The position numbers were made by a program, and so were the translations under genes. The notes under the pieces are model-generated. The model was not told the DNA's origin and ran no database searches. It worked only from the letters and a program-made list of their open reading frames with translations. A stretch of DNA of 64,000 nt from Novosphingobium percolationis (GTDB lineage: Bacteria; Pseudomonadota; Alphaproteobacteria; Sphingomonadales; Sphingomonadaceae): NCBI RefSeq assembly GCF_020179425.1, contig NZ_JAILYM010000004.1, positions 62,001 to 126,000 on the forward strand. The letters are read 5' to 3'. Below, in pieces: positions 8,530 through 18,293 of the stretch; the first letter of the stretch is position 1; each line of letters begins with the position of its first letter.

Positions 8530-10419
8530 ATGCTTTCGATCCAGTCCCTTACCGTGCGCCTTGGCGGGCGCGACATTCTTTCTCGCGCTTCTGCCGCCAT
8601 CCCGCCCCGGGGCAAGGTCGGCCTGATCGGCCGCAACGGCGCGGGCAAGTCCACGCTGATGAAGGCGCTGATCGGCCAGATCGAGCCCGACGAGGGCGAG
8701 ATCGAGATGCCGCGCGGCACGCGCCTCGGCTACATCGCGCAGGAAGCACCCGCTGGCGACGCCACCCCGTTCGATACCGTGCTCGCCGCCGACAAGGAGC
8801 GCACCGCGCTGCTGGAAGAGGCCGAGACCTGCACAGAACCGCACCGCCTGGGTGACGTGCATGACCGGCTGATCGCCATCGACGCCTATACCGCCCCTGC
8901 GCGCGCCGCGCGCATCCTCTCAGGGCTGGGCTTTGATGAAGGCATGCAGGGCCAGCCGCTCGACAGCTTCTCGGGCGGGTGGAAGATGCGCGTGGCGCTG
9001 GCAGCGCTGCTGTTCAGCCAGCCCGACGTGCTGCTGCTCGACGAACCGTCGAACCACCTCGATCTGGAAGCCACGCTGTGGCTGGAGAACTTCCTCAAGT
9101 CCTATCCCGCCACGCTGCTGATCATCAGCCACGAACGCGACCTGCTGAACACCGTGTGCGACCACATCCTGCACCTGCAGGGCGGCAAGGTGACGCTCTA
9201 TCCCGGCGGCTACGACAGCTTCGAACGCCAGCGCGCCGAACGCGCCGCGCAAGTCGCCGCCGCGCGCGCCGCGCAGGAAGCGCAGGCCGACCGCCTGAAG
9301 GACTACATCGCCCGCAACAGCGCGCGCGCTTCCACCGCCAAGCAGGCGCAGTCGCGCGCCAAGATGCTGGCCAAGATGCAGCCGATCGCGGCGCTGATGG
9401 AAGATCCCAGCCTGCGCTTCGACTTCCCCGATCCGGAGGAACTGCGCCCACCGCTGATCACGCTTGATCTGGCCGCCGTGGGCTATGCCGAAACGCCGAT
9501 CCTGCGCCGCCTCAACTTGCGCATCGATCCCGACGATCGCGTCGCGCTGCTGGGCCGCAACGGCAACGGCAAAACCACGCTCGCCCGCCTGCTCGCCGCG
9601 CAGCTGACGCCGATGGAAGGCGCGATGAACGCCGCGGGCAAGATGCAGATCGGCTATTTCACGCAGTACCAGGTGGAAGAACTGGCGGGCGATGCCACCC
9701 CGCTCGAACACATGACCCGCGCCATGCCGGGCAAGACGCCCGCCGCCGTGCGCGCGCAGCTGGGCCGCTTCGGCTTTTCCGGGCCCCACGCCACGGCGCA
9801 AGTCGGCACGCTGTCGGGCGGCGAACGCGCCCGCCTCGCGCTGGCGCTCGTCACGCGCGATGCGCCGCACATGCTCATCCTCGACGAGCCGACCAACCAC
9901 CTCGATGTCGATGCGCGCGAGGCGCTGGTGCAGGCGCTCAACGCCTACAAGGGCGCGGTCCTGCTGATCAGCCATGATCGCCACATGGTCGAACTGACCG
10001 CCGACCGGCTGGTGCTGGTGGACGAGGGTACCGCGCGCGAATTCAGCGGATCGATGGAGGACTACATCGACTTCGTGCTGGGCCGGAACCAGCCGAAGCA
10101 GGACGGCGGCTCCACTGGCAAGGGCGGCGGTGGCGGCAAGCAGGATCGCCGCGCCAGTGCGCAGCTGCGCGAACAGCTCAAGGGCCTCAAGAAGACCGTG
10201 ACCGACGCCGAGGCCCGCGTGAACAAGCTTCAGGCCGAGCTGAGCGAGCTGGACCGGGCAATGTTCGAGCCGGGCAGCGTCAAAGGCGATCTGGCCAAGC
10301 TGACGATGGGCCAGCTCTCCGAACGCCGCGGACGCAAGGCGAGCGAGCTGGAACACGCCGAGGCCGCGTGGCTCGAAGCGAGCGAAGCCTATGAGCTGGC
10401 GCAAGAGGCAGCGGCGTGA
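8530..10419 (+). CDS. ABC-F family ATPase, YheS-like
   Basis: The product has 629 residues with two ABC cassettes in tandem and no membrane segments. Walker A motifs are GRNGAGKST and GRNGNGKTT, signatures FSGGWKMR and LSGGERAR, and Walker B motifs LLLDEPSNHLD and LILDEPTNHLD. The linker between the cassettes contains the KAKQAQ-type helix (STAKQAQSRAKMLAKMQ). A charged C-terminal coiled coil starts near residue 530. Length and order match E. coli YheS. ABC-F proteins act on the ribosome and relieve stalling. Its stop overlaps the next gene (GTGA). Confidence 0.9.
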   Translation: MLSIQSLTVRLGGRDILSRASAAIPPRGKVGLIGRNGAGKSTLMKALIGQIEPDEGEIEMPRGTRLGYIAQEAPAGDATPFDTVLAADKERTALLEEAETCTEPHRLGDVHDRLIAIDAYTAPARAARILSGLGFDEGMQGQPLDSFSGGWKMRVALAALLFSQPDVLLLDEPSNHLDLEATLWLENFLKSYPATLLIISHERDLLNTVCDHILHLQGGKVTLYPGGYDSFERQRAERAAQVAAARAAQEAQADRLKDYIARNSARASTAKQAQSRAKMLAKMQPIAALMEDPSLRFDFPDPEELRPPLITLDLAAVGYAETPILRRLNLRIDPDDRVALLGRNGNGKTTLARLLAAQLTPMEGAMNAAGKMQIGYFTQYQVEELAGDATPLEHMTRAMPGKTPAAVRAQLGRFGFSGPHATAQVGTLSGGERARLALALVTRDAPHMLILDEPTNHLDVDAREALVQALNAYKGAVLLISHDRHMVELTADRLVLVDEGTAREFSGSMEDYIDFVLGRNQPKQDGGSTGKGGGGGKQDRRASAQLREQLKGLKKTVTDAEARVNKLQAELSELDRAMFEPGSVKGDLAKLTMGQLSERRGRKASELEHAEAAWLEASEAYELAQEAAA

Positions 10420-10877
10420 GCGTCGCCTTCCGCCGCGACGGCGACGAAGAGCACCTTGAACCCAAGTTCGAAGTGCCGATCCCGCCCGGCCCCAACCGCG
10501 TGACCCCAGCGGGGCTGGCGCTGATCGAGCAGCGCATCGCACACTTCGAGGCGCTGGCGGCCAGTGAAACCGACGAAACCGCACTGGCCGCCGCCAGGCG
10601 CGACTTGCGCTACTGGAAAGCCCGGCGCGCAAGCGCTGAGGTGATGCCGCCTGCAGATGGCAATATCGTCGCCTTCGGCACCCGCGTCACCTTCCGCGTT
10701 GGCGGGCAGGAGCGGACCATCGCCATCGTCGGCCACGACGAGGCCGACACCGCCAGCGGCAAGGTCGCCTTCACCGCCCCGCTGCCGCGCGCGATGATGG
10801 ACGCCGAGGCGGGCGAACGGGTCGACTTCAACGGCAAGGCCGAAGCAATCGAGATCGTCAGCGTCGAACCGCTCTGA
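10416..10877 (+). CDS. GreA/GreB-family transcription elongation factor
   Basis: The product has 153 residues with a GTG start inside the GTGA overlap with the ABC-F gene. The C-terminal half is the GreA/GreB FKBP-like domain (FGTRVTFRVGG, IVGHDEADTASGKVAF, AEAGERVDFNG). The N-terminal coiled coil is short but keeps an acidic tip region (ASETDETAL), needed in true Gre factors to stimulate transcript cleavage by stalled RNA polymerase. It could instead be a Gre-like regulator. It ends nine bases from convergent uvrC. Confidence 0.8.
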   Translation: MSVAFRRDGDEEHLEPKFEVPIPPGPNRVTPAGLALIEQRIAHFEALAASETDETALAAARRDLRYWKARRASAEVMPPADGNIVAFGTRVTFRVGGQERTIAIVGHDEADTASGKVAFTAPLPRAMMDAEAGERVDFNGKAEAIEIVSVEPL

Positions 10878-10886
10878 GGCCGCCCG

Positions 10887-12830
10887 TCACCCGCCCGGGT
10901 GGTAGAAGTCGTAGACCGCCTGCGCCACCGCCGCGCTGACACCGGGCGCGCGTTGCAGGTCTTCGAGGCTGGCCGCGCGCACCTTCCCCGCCGTGCCGAA
11001 ATGCAGCAGCAGCGCGCGCTTGCGCGCCGGACCGATGCCGGGAATCTCGTCAAGCGGACTCGCCGTGATCGCCCGGCTGCGCTTTTCGCGGTGCGCGCCG
11101 ATGGCGAAGCGGTGGACTTCATCGCGCAGGCGCTGGAGGTGGAACAGCACCGGCGAATTGACAGGCAGCATCTTTTCGCGCCCGTCGGGGAAGTGGAACA
11201 CCTCGCGCCCCTCGCGCCCGTGGTGCGGGCCCTTGGCGATGGCGATCAGCGGCACGTCCTCGACGCCCAGTTCCTCCAGCGTCTCGCGCACCGCGGTCAT
11301 CTGCCCCTTGCCGCCATCGATCAGCACCAGATCGGGCCACATCCCGCCTTCGCGGTCCGGGTCTTCCTCCTGCGCGCGGGCGAAGCGGCGACGCATGACT
11401 TCGCGCATCATGCCGAAATCGTCGTTGGTCTGCGCCGTCTTGATGTTCCACTTGCGATACTGGCCCTTGAGGAAGCCCTCCGGTCCCGCGACGACCATCG
11501 CGCCCAGCGCGTTGGTGCCCTGGATATGGCTGTTGTCGTAGATCTCGACCCGCTGCGGCACTTCGGCCAGTTCGAGGAACTCGGCCATCTCGCGGTTGAC
11601 GCGGGCCTTGGTCCCGCTTTCGGCCATGCGGCGTTCGAGCGCCTCGACCGCGTTGCGGCTGGCCTGCTCCATCAGGCGGCGGCGGTCGCCGCGCTGCGGC
11701 ACCGAAATCTCGACCTTGCCCCCCGCCGGGCCGGACAGCGCCTCGGCTAGAAGGTCGGCCTCGCCCAGCTCGCGATCGACAAGGATAAGGCGCGGCGGCG
11801 GCACTTCCTCGTAGAACTGCGCAAGGAACGCGGTCAGCACTTCGTCCTCGCTCAATCCTTCGGTGTGGCTGGGGAAGAACGCGCGGTGCCCCCAGTTCTG
11901 GCCGCCGCGAATGAAGAAGGCCTGCACCCCCACCTGCCCGCCCTGCACCGCCATCGCGAAGACATCGGCATTGCCCACGCCTTCGGCGTTGATCGCCTGG
12001 CTGCCCTGGATGAAGGTGGCGGCGCGCAGCCGGTCGCGCAGCATGGCCGCGCGCTCGAAATCGAGCGCCTCGGCGGCCTCGGCCATCTGCACCTCGATCT
12101 CCTTCTGCACCGCGCCGGACTTGCCGCCGAGGAAGTCCTTGGCCTGCCGCACCAGCTCGCCATAGCCTTCGGGCGTGATGCGGTCGACGCACGGGGCGGA
12201 GCAGCGCTTGATCTGGTAGAGCAGGCAGGGCCGATCGCGCCGCGCCATGAAGCCATCGTTGCAGCTGCGCAGCAGGAACAGCTTCTGCAGCGCGTTGATC
12301 GTGGTGTTGACGCTGCCGGCACTGGCGAAGGGGCCGTAATAGTCTCCCTTCGCCTTGCGCGCGCCGCGATGCTTCATCAGGCGCGGATAGGCGTGGTCCG
12401 ACCGAAGCAGGATGAACGGGAACGATTTGTCGTCGCGCAGCAGGACGTTGTAGGGCGGGCGATAGCGTTTGATCAGCTGCGCTTCGAGCAGCAGCGCTTC
12501 GGCCTCCGAATTGGTGGTGACAATCGTCATAGACCGCGTCTGGCTGACCATGCGCCGCAGCCGGTTCGACAGGCGATCGACCTGGGTATAGTTCGCCACG
12601 CGGTTCTTCAGCGCGCGCGCCTTGCCCACGTAGAGCACGTCGCCGCGCGCATCCTGCATCCGGTAAACGCCGGGCTTGGGCTTCAGCGTCTGCACCACCT
12701 CGCGGATCGCGGCGACGCCCGCCTCGATGTCGGGCCGTTCCGCACCGCGCACGGCATACGTCGCCTTGTCCTCGTTGAAACGGTCGGCGGCATCAGGAGT
12801 GGCAGGGGTTCCGGCAGGAGTACGCGACAT
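10887..12830 (-). CDS. uvrC: Excinuclease ABC subunit C
   Basis: The product has 647 residues from the ATG at 12830; a TTG at 12866 in frame is a weaker alternative. Domains in order are the GIY-YIG nuclease (PGVYRMQDARGDVLYVGKA, 3' incision), a Cys-containing region (CLLYQIKRCSAPCV), a UVR segment, the RNase H-like 5' nuclease (VEIYDNSHIQGTNALGAMVV, LVLIDGGKGQM) and C-terminal helix-hairpin-helix motifs (IPGIGPARKRALLLHFG). UvrC cuts both sides of damaged DNA in nucleotide excision repair. Confidence 0.95.
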   Translation of the reverse strand: MSRTPAGTPATPDAADRFNEDKATYAVRGAERPDIEAGVAAIREVVQTLKPKPGVYRMQDARGDVLYVGKARALKNRVANYTQVDRLSNRLRRMVSQTRSMTIVTTNSEAEALLLEAQLIKRYRPPYNVLLRDDKSFPFILLRSDHAYPRLMKHRGARKAKGDYYGPFASAGSVNTTINALQKLFLLRSCNDGFMARRDRPCLLYQIKRCSAPCVDRITPEGYGELVRQAKDFLGGKSGAVQKEIEVQMAEAAEALDFERAAMLRDRLRAATFIQGSQAINAEGVGNADVFAMAVQGGQVGVQAFFIRGGQNWGHRAFFPSHTEGLSEDEVLTAFLAQFYEEVPPPRLILVDRELGEADLLAEALSGPAGGKVEISVPQRGDRRRLMEQASRNAVEALERRMAESGTKARVNREMAEFLELAEVPQRVEIYDNSHIQGTNALGAMVVAGPEGFLKGQYRKWNIKTAQTNDDFGMMREVMRRRFARAQEEDPDREGGMWPDLVLIDGGKGQMTAVRETLEELGVEDVPLIAIAKGPHHGREGREVFHFPDGREKMLPVNSPVLFHLQRLRDEVHRFAIGAHREKRSRAITASPLDEIPGIGPARKRALLLHFGTAGKVRAASLEDLQRAPGVSAAVAQAVYDFYHPGG

Positions 12831-12923
12831 GGCTTGCGAGATAGGCGCGGACGCCCTGATACGCAAACCACCGGATGCCCGGACGATCCCTTATGCAACC
12901 GGAGCGCGCGCAAGCAGGGCAGC

Positions 12924-13325
12924 ATGTCCGCCCCGTTCGTTCCGCCCCATTCCCCGACCAGCCAGTCCCAGACCGGCCGTCGCGCCGATGCGCGGGTGCG
13001 GCTCGGCCCCGGGCTGCCCTGCACCCTGGTCACCTTGCGCGGCACGATGATGGGCCGGGTGGAGGACGTTTCGCGCACCGGCGCGCGGATCGCGCTGTCC
13101 GGCACGCCGCCGCTAGGGGCGGAAGGCGTGCTGACCATCCAGGATGTCGAAACCTTCGGCGAAGTCGTGTGGCACCGCGCCGGGCGCGTCGGCTTCCGCT
13201 TCGACGAAAAGCTGCCGCTGGAAAGCGTCGTCCGCCTGCGCCATTTCGCCGATGATTACGACGGCCACGAGGAACAGCGCCGCCTGCGCATCGCGCAGGA
13301 GTTCGTGACCGGACGCAGGGTGTGA
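12924..13325 (+). CDS. PilZ-domain protein
   Basis: The product has 133 residues. The PilZ c-di-GMP signature is present as RRADAR (RxxxR) near residue 19 and DVSRTGARI (D/NxSxxG) near residue 49, followed by the strand pattern of the barrel. It is a stand-alone PilZ domain and is likely a c-di-GMP receptor. The effector output is unknown, but the flagellar genes 5 kb away make a motility role plausible. It converges on the TonB receptor gene with a four-base gap. Confidence 0.85.
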   Translation: MSAPFVPPHSPTSQSQTGRRADARVRLGPGLPCTLVTLRGTMMGRVEDVSRTGARIALSGTPPLGAEGVLTIQDVETFGEVVWHRAGRVGFRFDEKLPLESVVRLRHFADDYDGHEEQRRLRIAQEFVTGRRV

Positions 13326-13329
13326 CGCG

Positions 13330-15915
13330 CTAGAACTGCTTGCGGAACTCCAGCTTGAAGACGCGTCCCGCCGGATCGAGGTAGCCCGACTGATAGCGCA
13401 GCGGCACCTGCCCGTTTCCGTCGGTCACGCGCTGCTGCGCATCGAACACGTTGTCCACGCCCAGCGACAGCCGCGCGCCCTTGAAGAACGGCGTCTTGTC
13501 GGCCAGCCCCGGCACGCGGCCAAGATCGGCGAACAGGCGCATATTGAACGTCGCGATCGGCGCGAAATCGAGCCGCGTAGCCCCCGGCGCGCCGCTCGCA
13601 TTCACATGCGTCCCCCCGGTGTAGGTGCCGTTCAGCCGCAGCCCGAAGCCGCGATAGAAGCCGCCGCCTTCCAGCTGCAGCGAATGGCGCGCCACCCCGC
13701 CGCCCGAAACCGCATCGCCATCGAGCAGGTTGAGAACCGTTCCGCCCTGCACGATCTGGACGGTATTGGTGAACTGGATGGTGTGGGTCAGCGACAGGTT
13801 CCAGCGCCCGCGCCCGTCGCTGCCGCCCCCGCCCGGGCCGCCGCGCATCCCGCCACGCCCGAACCCGCCACCCGGAGGAGGACCACCCGCGCCCATGCCA
13901 CCACTTGGGCCACCGGGCGGAGGACCGCCCATGCCGCCCATCATGCCGCGAAAGCCACCACCGCGCCGCTGCGCCATCGCCGGGTCCGGCTTGCCGAAGT
14001 TGCCGGACAGGTTGATGCCCCAGCGCAAGCGGCTGCTCTTTTCCTCCGCGAACGTCACCGGGCTCTGATCGACCGAGACGATGCGCCCGCTGGCATCGCG
14101 CACCACGCGCCCCGGGAACGCGGCCTCGACCTCGCTGGTCAGCAGCGGAAAGGCGTTGGTGGTGTTGGTCGAACGGTTGCGGAAATATTCGACCACCAGC
14201 GATGAATTCTTCAGGAACGGCAGGTCCCAGTTGGCCGCCAGCTTGATGTCGCGCTGCTGTTCCTTCTTCAGTGCGGGATTGCCGCCGCTGATGACATTGG
14301 CCAGCACCGTCTCGCCGCGCGTGAAATCGTAGAGCGTCACGCCCTGCGTCAGCGTCGTCGGCGCGCCGAGATCGGACAGCCCCGGCGCGGCCTGCGTGGC
14401 GATATAGCTCGCCGACAGCGACAGCTTCTCGGTCGGCCCCCACGTCAGCCCCGCGCCATAGTTGGCCAGCGTGCCGAAGTCCGAAAGCTGGTGAACCTCG
14501 CCGTTGAGGTTGAGCGACAGGTCGCCCACCCCTGCGCCGAAGTTCTCGCGCCGGCTGGTGATCGGCAGGTCGAGGCTGAACCCCGCCTGCGCATCGCCCC
14601 GGTTGAGCGCGGTCGCCCCCGCCAGCGTGCGCGTATCGGTCGATCGCAGCCCCGAATAGGCATAGCCCGCCTTGACCGTCAGCGAAGCCTCGCCGCCCGG
14701 CAGGCGCAGCGGCTGGCCGCTGAGCGTGGCAAGCGACGTCGCGCTGTTGGTGACGCTGTGCGCGCGGTCCGGGCCGAGGCCCACCACCGCATCGGCCGGG
14801 ATCGCGCCGTTCGCGGCAAAGACGCCCGCATTGACCAGCGCCTGCAAGCCCGAAAGATCGGCGCGCGTGTCGATCGTGCTGTCGCTGACGACGTGGCTGC
14901 CGTCAGCCGTGACCGAAAGCTGCCACGCGCCCAGCGGCTTGTTCAACCCCGCGCCCAGCGACACGGTGGTCGTGCGCTTGCGCGTGGTCAGCGCGCGTGG
15001 ATCGAGCAGCGTGCGGGCATAGGCCGTGCCATCGGCCGGATCGGTCAGCGTCACGGCGTTCAGGCCGTTGAGGCTCGTCGCCGTGTCGCGTTGCGCCAGC
15101 GCATTGAGCGTCAGCCCCGCCCCGCCGCCCAGCGGCTTGGCCCACGTGGCGTTGAGCTGCGCGCTGGTGGTGTCCGACAGCAGCGTGCGATAGTCGGCGG
15201 CAGCGGGATCGCCGCTCACGCCAATGCCCGCGCCAGTGGCTTGCGCGATGCCGCGCTCGGCCTCGGTCAGCGGGCTCTGTTTCTCGTAAGAGCCGGTCAC
15301 GTTCAGCCGCGCGCCCTTGTCGATGCGCGCCAGCGTCGTCTCCTGCTTCCAGCTGGTATAGCCACCCGCCCCCGGCAGGTTCACGTCGCTTTCGCTGCCA
15401 AAGCTGCGGAAGTTGTCCTTAAGGATGAAGTTCACCACGCGCTGGTCGGGGCGATAGCCGAATTTCAGCGCCACTTCCTCGGGCAGCACTTCCACGCGGC
15501 GGATCGCCTCGGGCGGAAGGCCGCGCATTTCGCGGAAGCTCGATATGCGCATGCCGTTGAGCAGGATCACCGGCGCGCCATCGCCGCGCCCGCGTCCCGA
15601 TCCGGTCTGCGGGGCCAGCGCCGCCAGCAATTCCTGGATCGAACCCGCCCCGTACGAAGCGATCGCCTCTTCATCGAGCGTGACCAGCGGCGGCTGCGCG
15701 GCAGAGACCTGCCCCTTCAGCCGCGTCGCCACCACCAGGATGTCGCCGTCCACGTCGTCCAGCCCGTCGCCATTGCTGTCGACCGGGATCGCCTCGCCGT
15801 TGACCGAGACGGGCGGCTGCGCCTCCTGCGGCACGCCCTGCGGCTGTTCGGCAGCCACGGCAACGGCGGGGAGGATCAGCGCAACCAGCGCGGCGGAAGG
15901 AATCGTTCGGATCAT
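13330..15915 (-). CDS. TonB-dependent outer-membrane receptor with Gly-rich insert
   Basis: The product has 861 residues. I chose the ATG at 15915 because a signal peptide follows at once (MIRTIPSAALVALILPAVAVAA). A TonB-box-like stretch (DGDILVVATR) precedes a plug domain, then a long beta-barrel ending in phenylalanine (LEFRKQF). Near residues 685-735, between barrel strands, lies an insert made almost only of Gly, Pro, Met and Arg. The substrate is unknown. Such receptors take up siderophores, cobalamin or carbohydrates using energy from TonB. No transport genes adjoin it. Confidence 0.9.
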   Translation of the reverse strand: MIRTIPSAALVALILPAVAVAAEQPQGVPQEAQPPVSVNGEAIPVDSNGDGLDDVDGDILVVATRLKGQVSAAQPPLVTLDEEAIASYGAGSIQELLAALAPQTGSGRGRGDGAPVILLNGMRISSFREMRGLPPEAIRRVEVLPEEVALKFGYRPDQRVVNFILKDNFRSFGSESDVNLPGAGGYTSWKQETTLARIDKGARLNVTGSYEKQSPLTEAERGIAQATGAGIGVSGDPAAADYRTLLSDTTSAQLNATWAKPLGGGAGLTLNALAQRDTATSLNGLNAVTLTDPADGTAYARTLLDPRALTTRKRTTTVSLGAGLNKPLGAWQLSVTADGSHVVSDSTIDTRADLSGLQALVNAGVFAANGAIPADAVVGLGPDRAHSVTNSATSLATLSGQPLRLPGGEASLTVKAGYAYSGLRSTDTRTLAGATALNRGDAQAGFSLDLPITSRRENFGAGVGDLSLNLNGEVHQLSDFGTLANYGAGLTWGPTEKLSLSASYIATQAAPGLSDLGAPTTLTQGVTLYDFTRGETVLANVISGGNPALKKEQQRDIKLAANWDLPFLKNSSLVVEYFRNRSTNTTNAFPLLTSEVEAAFPGRVVRDASGRIVSVDQSPVTFAEEKSSRLRWGINLSGNFGKPDPAMAQRRGGGFRGMMGGMGGPPPGGPSGGMGAGGPPPGGGFGRGGMRGGPGGGGSDGRGRWNLSLTHTIQFTNTVQIVQGGTVLNLLDGDAVSGGGVARHSLQLEGGGFYRGFGLRLNGTYTGGTHVNASGAPGATRLDFAPIATFNMRLFADLGRVPGLADKTPFFKGARLSLGVDNVFDAQQRVTDGNGQVPLRYQSGYLDPAGRVFKLEFRKQF

Positions 15916-16166
15916 GCGTCTGCTTCGGGCAAGGGATCGGTCATGGGGCGATAACGCCAAGGCTGGCCTTGCGCTCCCGCCGGAACAACGGGCGAATGGT
16001 ATCATTTTGTCGCATCGCAGCATGACGGGCAGCATGAAACGCCAAAGAATCGCGCGCTCTTTTCTTTTGGCGCCGCAATCGCTATGCGCGCGGCGCGCGG
16101 GGTTCGAGGCCCTGCATCGTTTCCGGTTTCCAGCAGACTTCCAGCGAAAGGCGTCCGACCCCGCCC

Positions 16167-16412
16167 ATGGCGAAAGAAGAACTCCTAGAGATGCGTGGCA
16201 CGGTGGTCGAACTCCTGCCCAACGCGATGTTCCGCGTGAAGCTGGAGAACGATCACGAAGTTCTCGGCCACACCGCGGGCAAGATGCGCAAGAACCGCAT
16301 CCGCGTGCTGGTGGGCGACGAAGTGCTGGTCGAACTGACGCCCTACGATCTCACCAAGGGGCGCATCACCTACCGCTTCATGCCCGGCCGCGGCGGCCCC
16401 GGCGGCTTCTGA
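16167..16412 (+). CDS. infA: Translation initiation factor IF-1
   Basis: The 81-residue product is one S1-like OB fold with the IF-1 hallmarks: [30 protein letters not shown] and [10 protein letters not shown]. It binds the ribosomal A site during initiation. A Gly-rich tail (GRGGPGGF) makes it slightly longer than the usual 72. The stop overlaps the likely start of maf. Confidence 0.96.
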   Translation: MAKEELLEMRGTVVELLPNAMFRVKLENDHEVLGHTAGKMRKNRIRVLVGDEVLVELTPYDLTKGRITYRFMPGRGGPGGF

Positions 16413-17029
16413 TCGCAAACCTGTCCTCGCCAGCCGCCCCCCGGTCTCCGATCGGGCCCCCGCTGGTTCTCGCCTCGGCCAGCCCGCGCCGCCTCGAACT
16501 GCTCGCGCGTCTGGGGATCAAGCCCGACCGCGTCCTCGCCACCGATATCGACGAAAGCCCGCTCAGCCGCGAAATCCCGCGCGCCCATGCGGTGCGCCTT
16601 GCCGCCGAAAAGGCGCGCGCCGCCGCCGCGCTGGCCCCTGACGGGCTGATCCTCGCCGGGGACACGGTGGTCGGCGTCGGCCGCCGCATCCTGCCCAAGG
16701 CCGAGGACGAAGCGACCGCGCGGGCGTGCCTGTCGCTGCTTTCGGGCCGCCGCCATCGCGTGTTCTCGGCCATCGCGCTGCTCGGCCCCGACGGCCACTT
16801 GCGCGAAGCCCTGAGCGAGACGATCGTCCGCTTCAAGCGCCTCTCCGATGCCGAGATCGACGCCTACATCGCGGGCGGCGAATGGCACGGCAAGGCCGGC
16901 GGCTATGCCATTCAGGGCAGCGCCGAAGGTTTCTGCGACTGGCTGTCGGGCAGCCACTCGGGCGTCGTCGGCCTGCCCCTGTTCGAAACGCGCCGCCTGC
17001 TGCGCGCCGCCGGGGTCGCGCTTGCCTGA
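16409..17029 (+). CDS. maf: Maf-family nucleotide pyrophosphatase
   Basis: The product has about 206 residues with the Maf signature [14 protein letters not shown], the loop [15 protein letters not shown] and the C-terminal [10 protein letters not shown]. Maf proteins hydrolyse non-canonical or pyrimidine nucleoside triphosphates. No in-frame ATG, GTG or TTG lies between the infA stop region and the conserved N-terminus. The best start is CTG at 16409, which overlaps the infA stop as CTGA, the same geometry as the ATGA/GTGA junctions elsewhere. CTG at 16421 is an alternative. Confidence 0.88.
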   Translation: MIANLSSPAAPRSPIGPPLVLASASPRRLELLARLGIKPDRVLATDIDESPLSREIPRAHAVRLAAEKARAAAALAPDGLILAGDTVVGVGRRILPKAEDEATARACLSLLSGRRHRVFSAIALLGPDGHLREALSETIVRFKRLSDAEIDAYIAGGEWHGKAGGYAIQGSAEGFCDWLSGSHSGVVGLPLFETRRLLRAAGVALA

Positions 17030-18014
17030 ATGGCTCCATGAAGCCGGGATCGGCGAAGAACGCGCGATCCTGGTCGAAGGCGCCACGATCCTCGCCGCGC
17101 GGATCGACTGGGGCGAGCCCTTGCGCCCCGGCCACGTCGCCATGGCGCGAATCACGCGCCGCATCGCGGGCACGCGGCGCGGCTTCGCCCGGTTTTCCGA
17201 TGGCACCGAAACGCAGGTCGACAGTCTCCCGCCCGAAGCGACAGAGGGGCGCGAAATCCGCCTGCGCGTGACCCGCGCCGCGATTGCCGAAAAGGGTCGC
17301 ACCAAGCTGCCGCAGGCGCGCCCCGCCGGACCGGATGAAGCTGAACGCCCCGCCCCGACCCTGCTCGAAGCCCTGCGCGGCGAAGGCCACCCGGTGCGCG
17401 CGCTGCGCGTCACCGACCGCGATTTCGACCGGGCAGGCTGGCACGAACTGGTCGAGGAAGCCTTCTCGGGCGAAGTCGCATTCGCAGGCGGCAGCCTCGC
17501 CATCAGCCCCACCCCGGCGATGACGCTGATCGACATCGACGGACCGCCGCCGCTCCCCGCACTGTGCCTCGCCGCCGTCCCCGCCATCGCCGCGGCGCTG
17601 CCCCGGCTCGACATCGGCGGCTCGATCGGCATCGACTTTCCGACGCTCCCCGAAAAGAAGGACCGACAGGCTGTCGACACGGCGCTGGCGGACGCGCTCG
17701 GCGCGTGGAAGGCCGAACGCACCGCGATGAACGGCTATGGCTTCGTCCAGCTGGTCGCGCGGCTGGAACGCCCATCGTTGCCCGCCCGCTTCGCCCGCGA
17801 TCCGCTCGGCGCCGCCGCACGCATCCTGCTGCGCCAGGCCGAGCGCGTCGCCGAACCCGGCGTGCTCCACCTTGCCGCGCACCCCGCCGTGCTGCGCGCG
17901 ATCACGCCCGCATGGGAAGTCGAACTGGTCCGCCGCACCGGGCGCCAGGTGGTGCGCGACGAACGGCCAGCCCTTGCCCTCGCCGCCGGATTCGCGCAGG
18001 CGCTGGCGTCATGA
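17022..18014 (+). CDS. RNase E/G-family endoribonuclease, short form
   Basis: The product has 330 residues from a TTG at 17022 that lies inside the end of maf, giving an eight-base overlap. The core follows the RNase E/G catalytic region, with MTLIDIDGPPP and IGGSIGIDFPTL..KKDRQ supplying the acidic metal-binding residues. An S1-like segment (EIRLRVTRAAIAEKG) precedes it. It is much shorter than E. coli RNase E or G and lacks an extended scaffold tail. It likely processes RNA in the cytoplasm. It is coupled to yacG by ATGA. Confidence 0.82.
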   Translation: MPEWLHEAGIGEERAILVEGATILAARIDWGEPLRPGHVAMARITRRIAGTRRGFARFSDGTETQVDSLPPEATEGREIRLRVTRAAIAEKGRTKLPQARPAGPDEAERPAPTLLEALRGEGHPVRALRVTDRDFDRAGWHELVEEAFSGEVAFAGGSLAISPTPAMTLIDIDGPPPLPALCLAAVPAIAAALPRLDIGGSIGIDFPTLPEKKDRQAVDTALADALGAWKAERTAMNGYGFVQLVARLERPSLPARFARDPLGAAARILLRQAERVAEPGVLHLAAHPAVLRAITPAWEVELVRRTGRQVVRDERPALALAAGFAQALAS

Positions 18015-18184
18015 CCACCAGCCCCGCCCCCAAGACCCGGCGCTGCCCGATCTGCGGCAAACCCCGCAGCGAAGCGCACTCCCCGTTCTGCTCGCCCCGC
18101 TGCCGCGACCGCGACCTCGTGCGCTGGCTGGACGACGGCTACGCCATTCCCGGCCCGCCCGCCGACATCGACGAAGACCAGTAG
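18011..18184 (+). CDS. yacG: YacG-type zinc-ribbon protein (DUF329)
   Basis: The 57-residue product has CPICGK followed by FCSPRCRDRDLVRWL, the four-cysteine zinc site and helix of YacG. The E. coli homologue binds GyrB and inhibits DNA gyrase. The ATG overlaps the RNase stop (ATGA). The infA-maf-RNase-yacG order is a tightly packed operon. Confidence 0.9.
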   Translation: MTTSPAPKTRRCPICGKPRSEAHSPFCSPRCRDRDLVRWLDDGYAIPGPPADIDEDQ

Positions 18185-18293
18185 ACATCAGCGCAAAAAA
18201 TCTTGGCAGCGGGGCTGGACAAGCCCGCCCCCGTTCGCCATAGGCGCGCTTCCAATCGACAGCCGCCGCCTTCCAGGCCGCGGCCGACGCGAT

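Noticed and set aside
8920..10632. 570-codon open frame antisense to the ABC-F gene
   Set aside because: The sense frame has all ABC-F motifs. The antisense product is Arg/Ala-rich without any recognised pattern.
14491..15954. Long plus-strand frame opposite the TonB receptor
   Set aside because: The composition is typical of a shadow frame. The receptor on the minus strand is clear.
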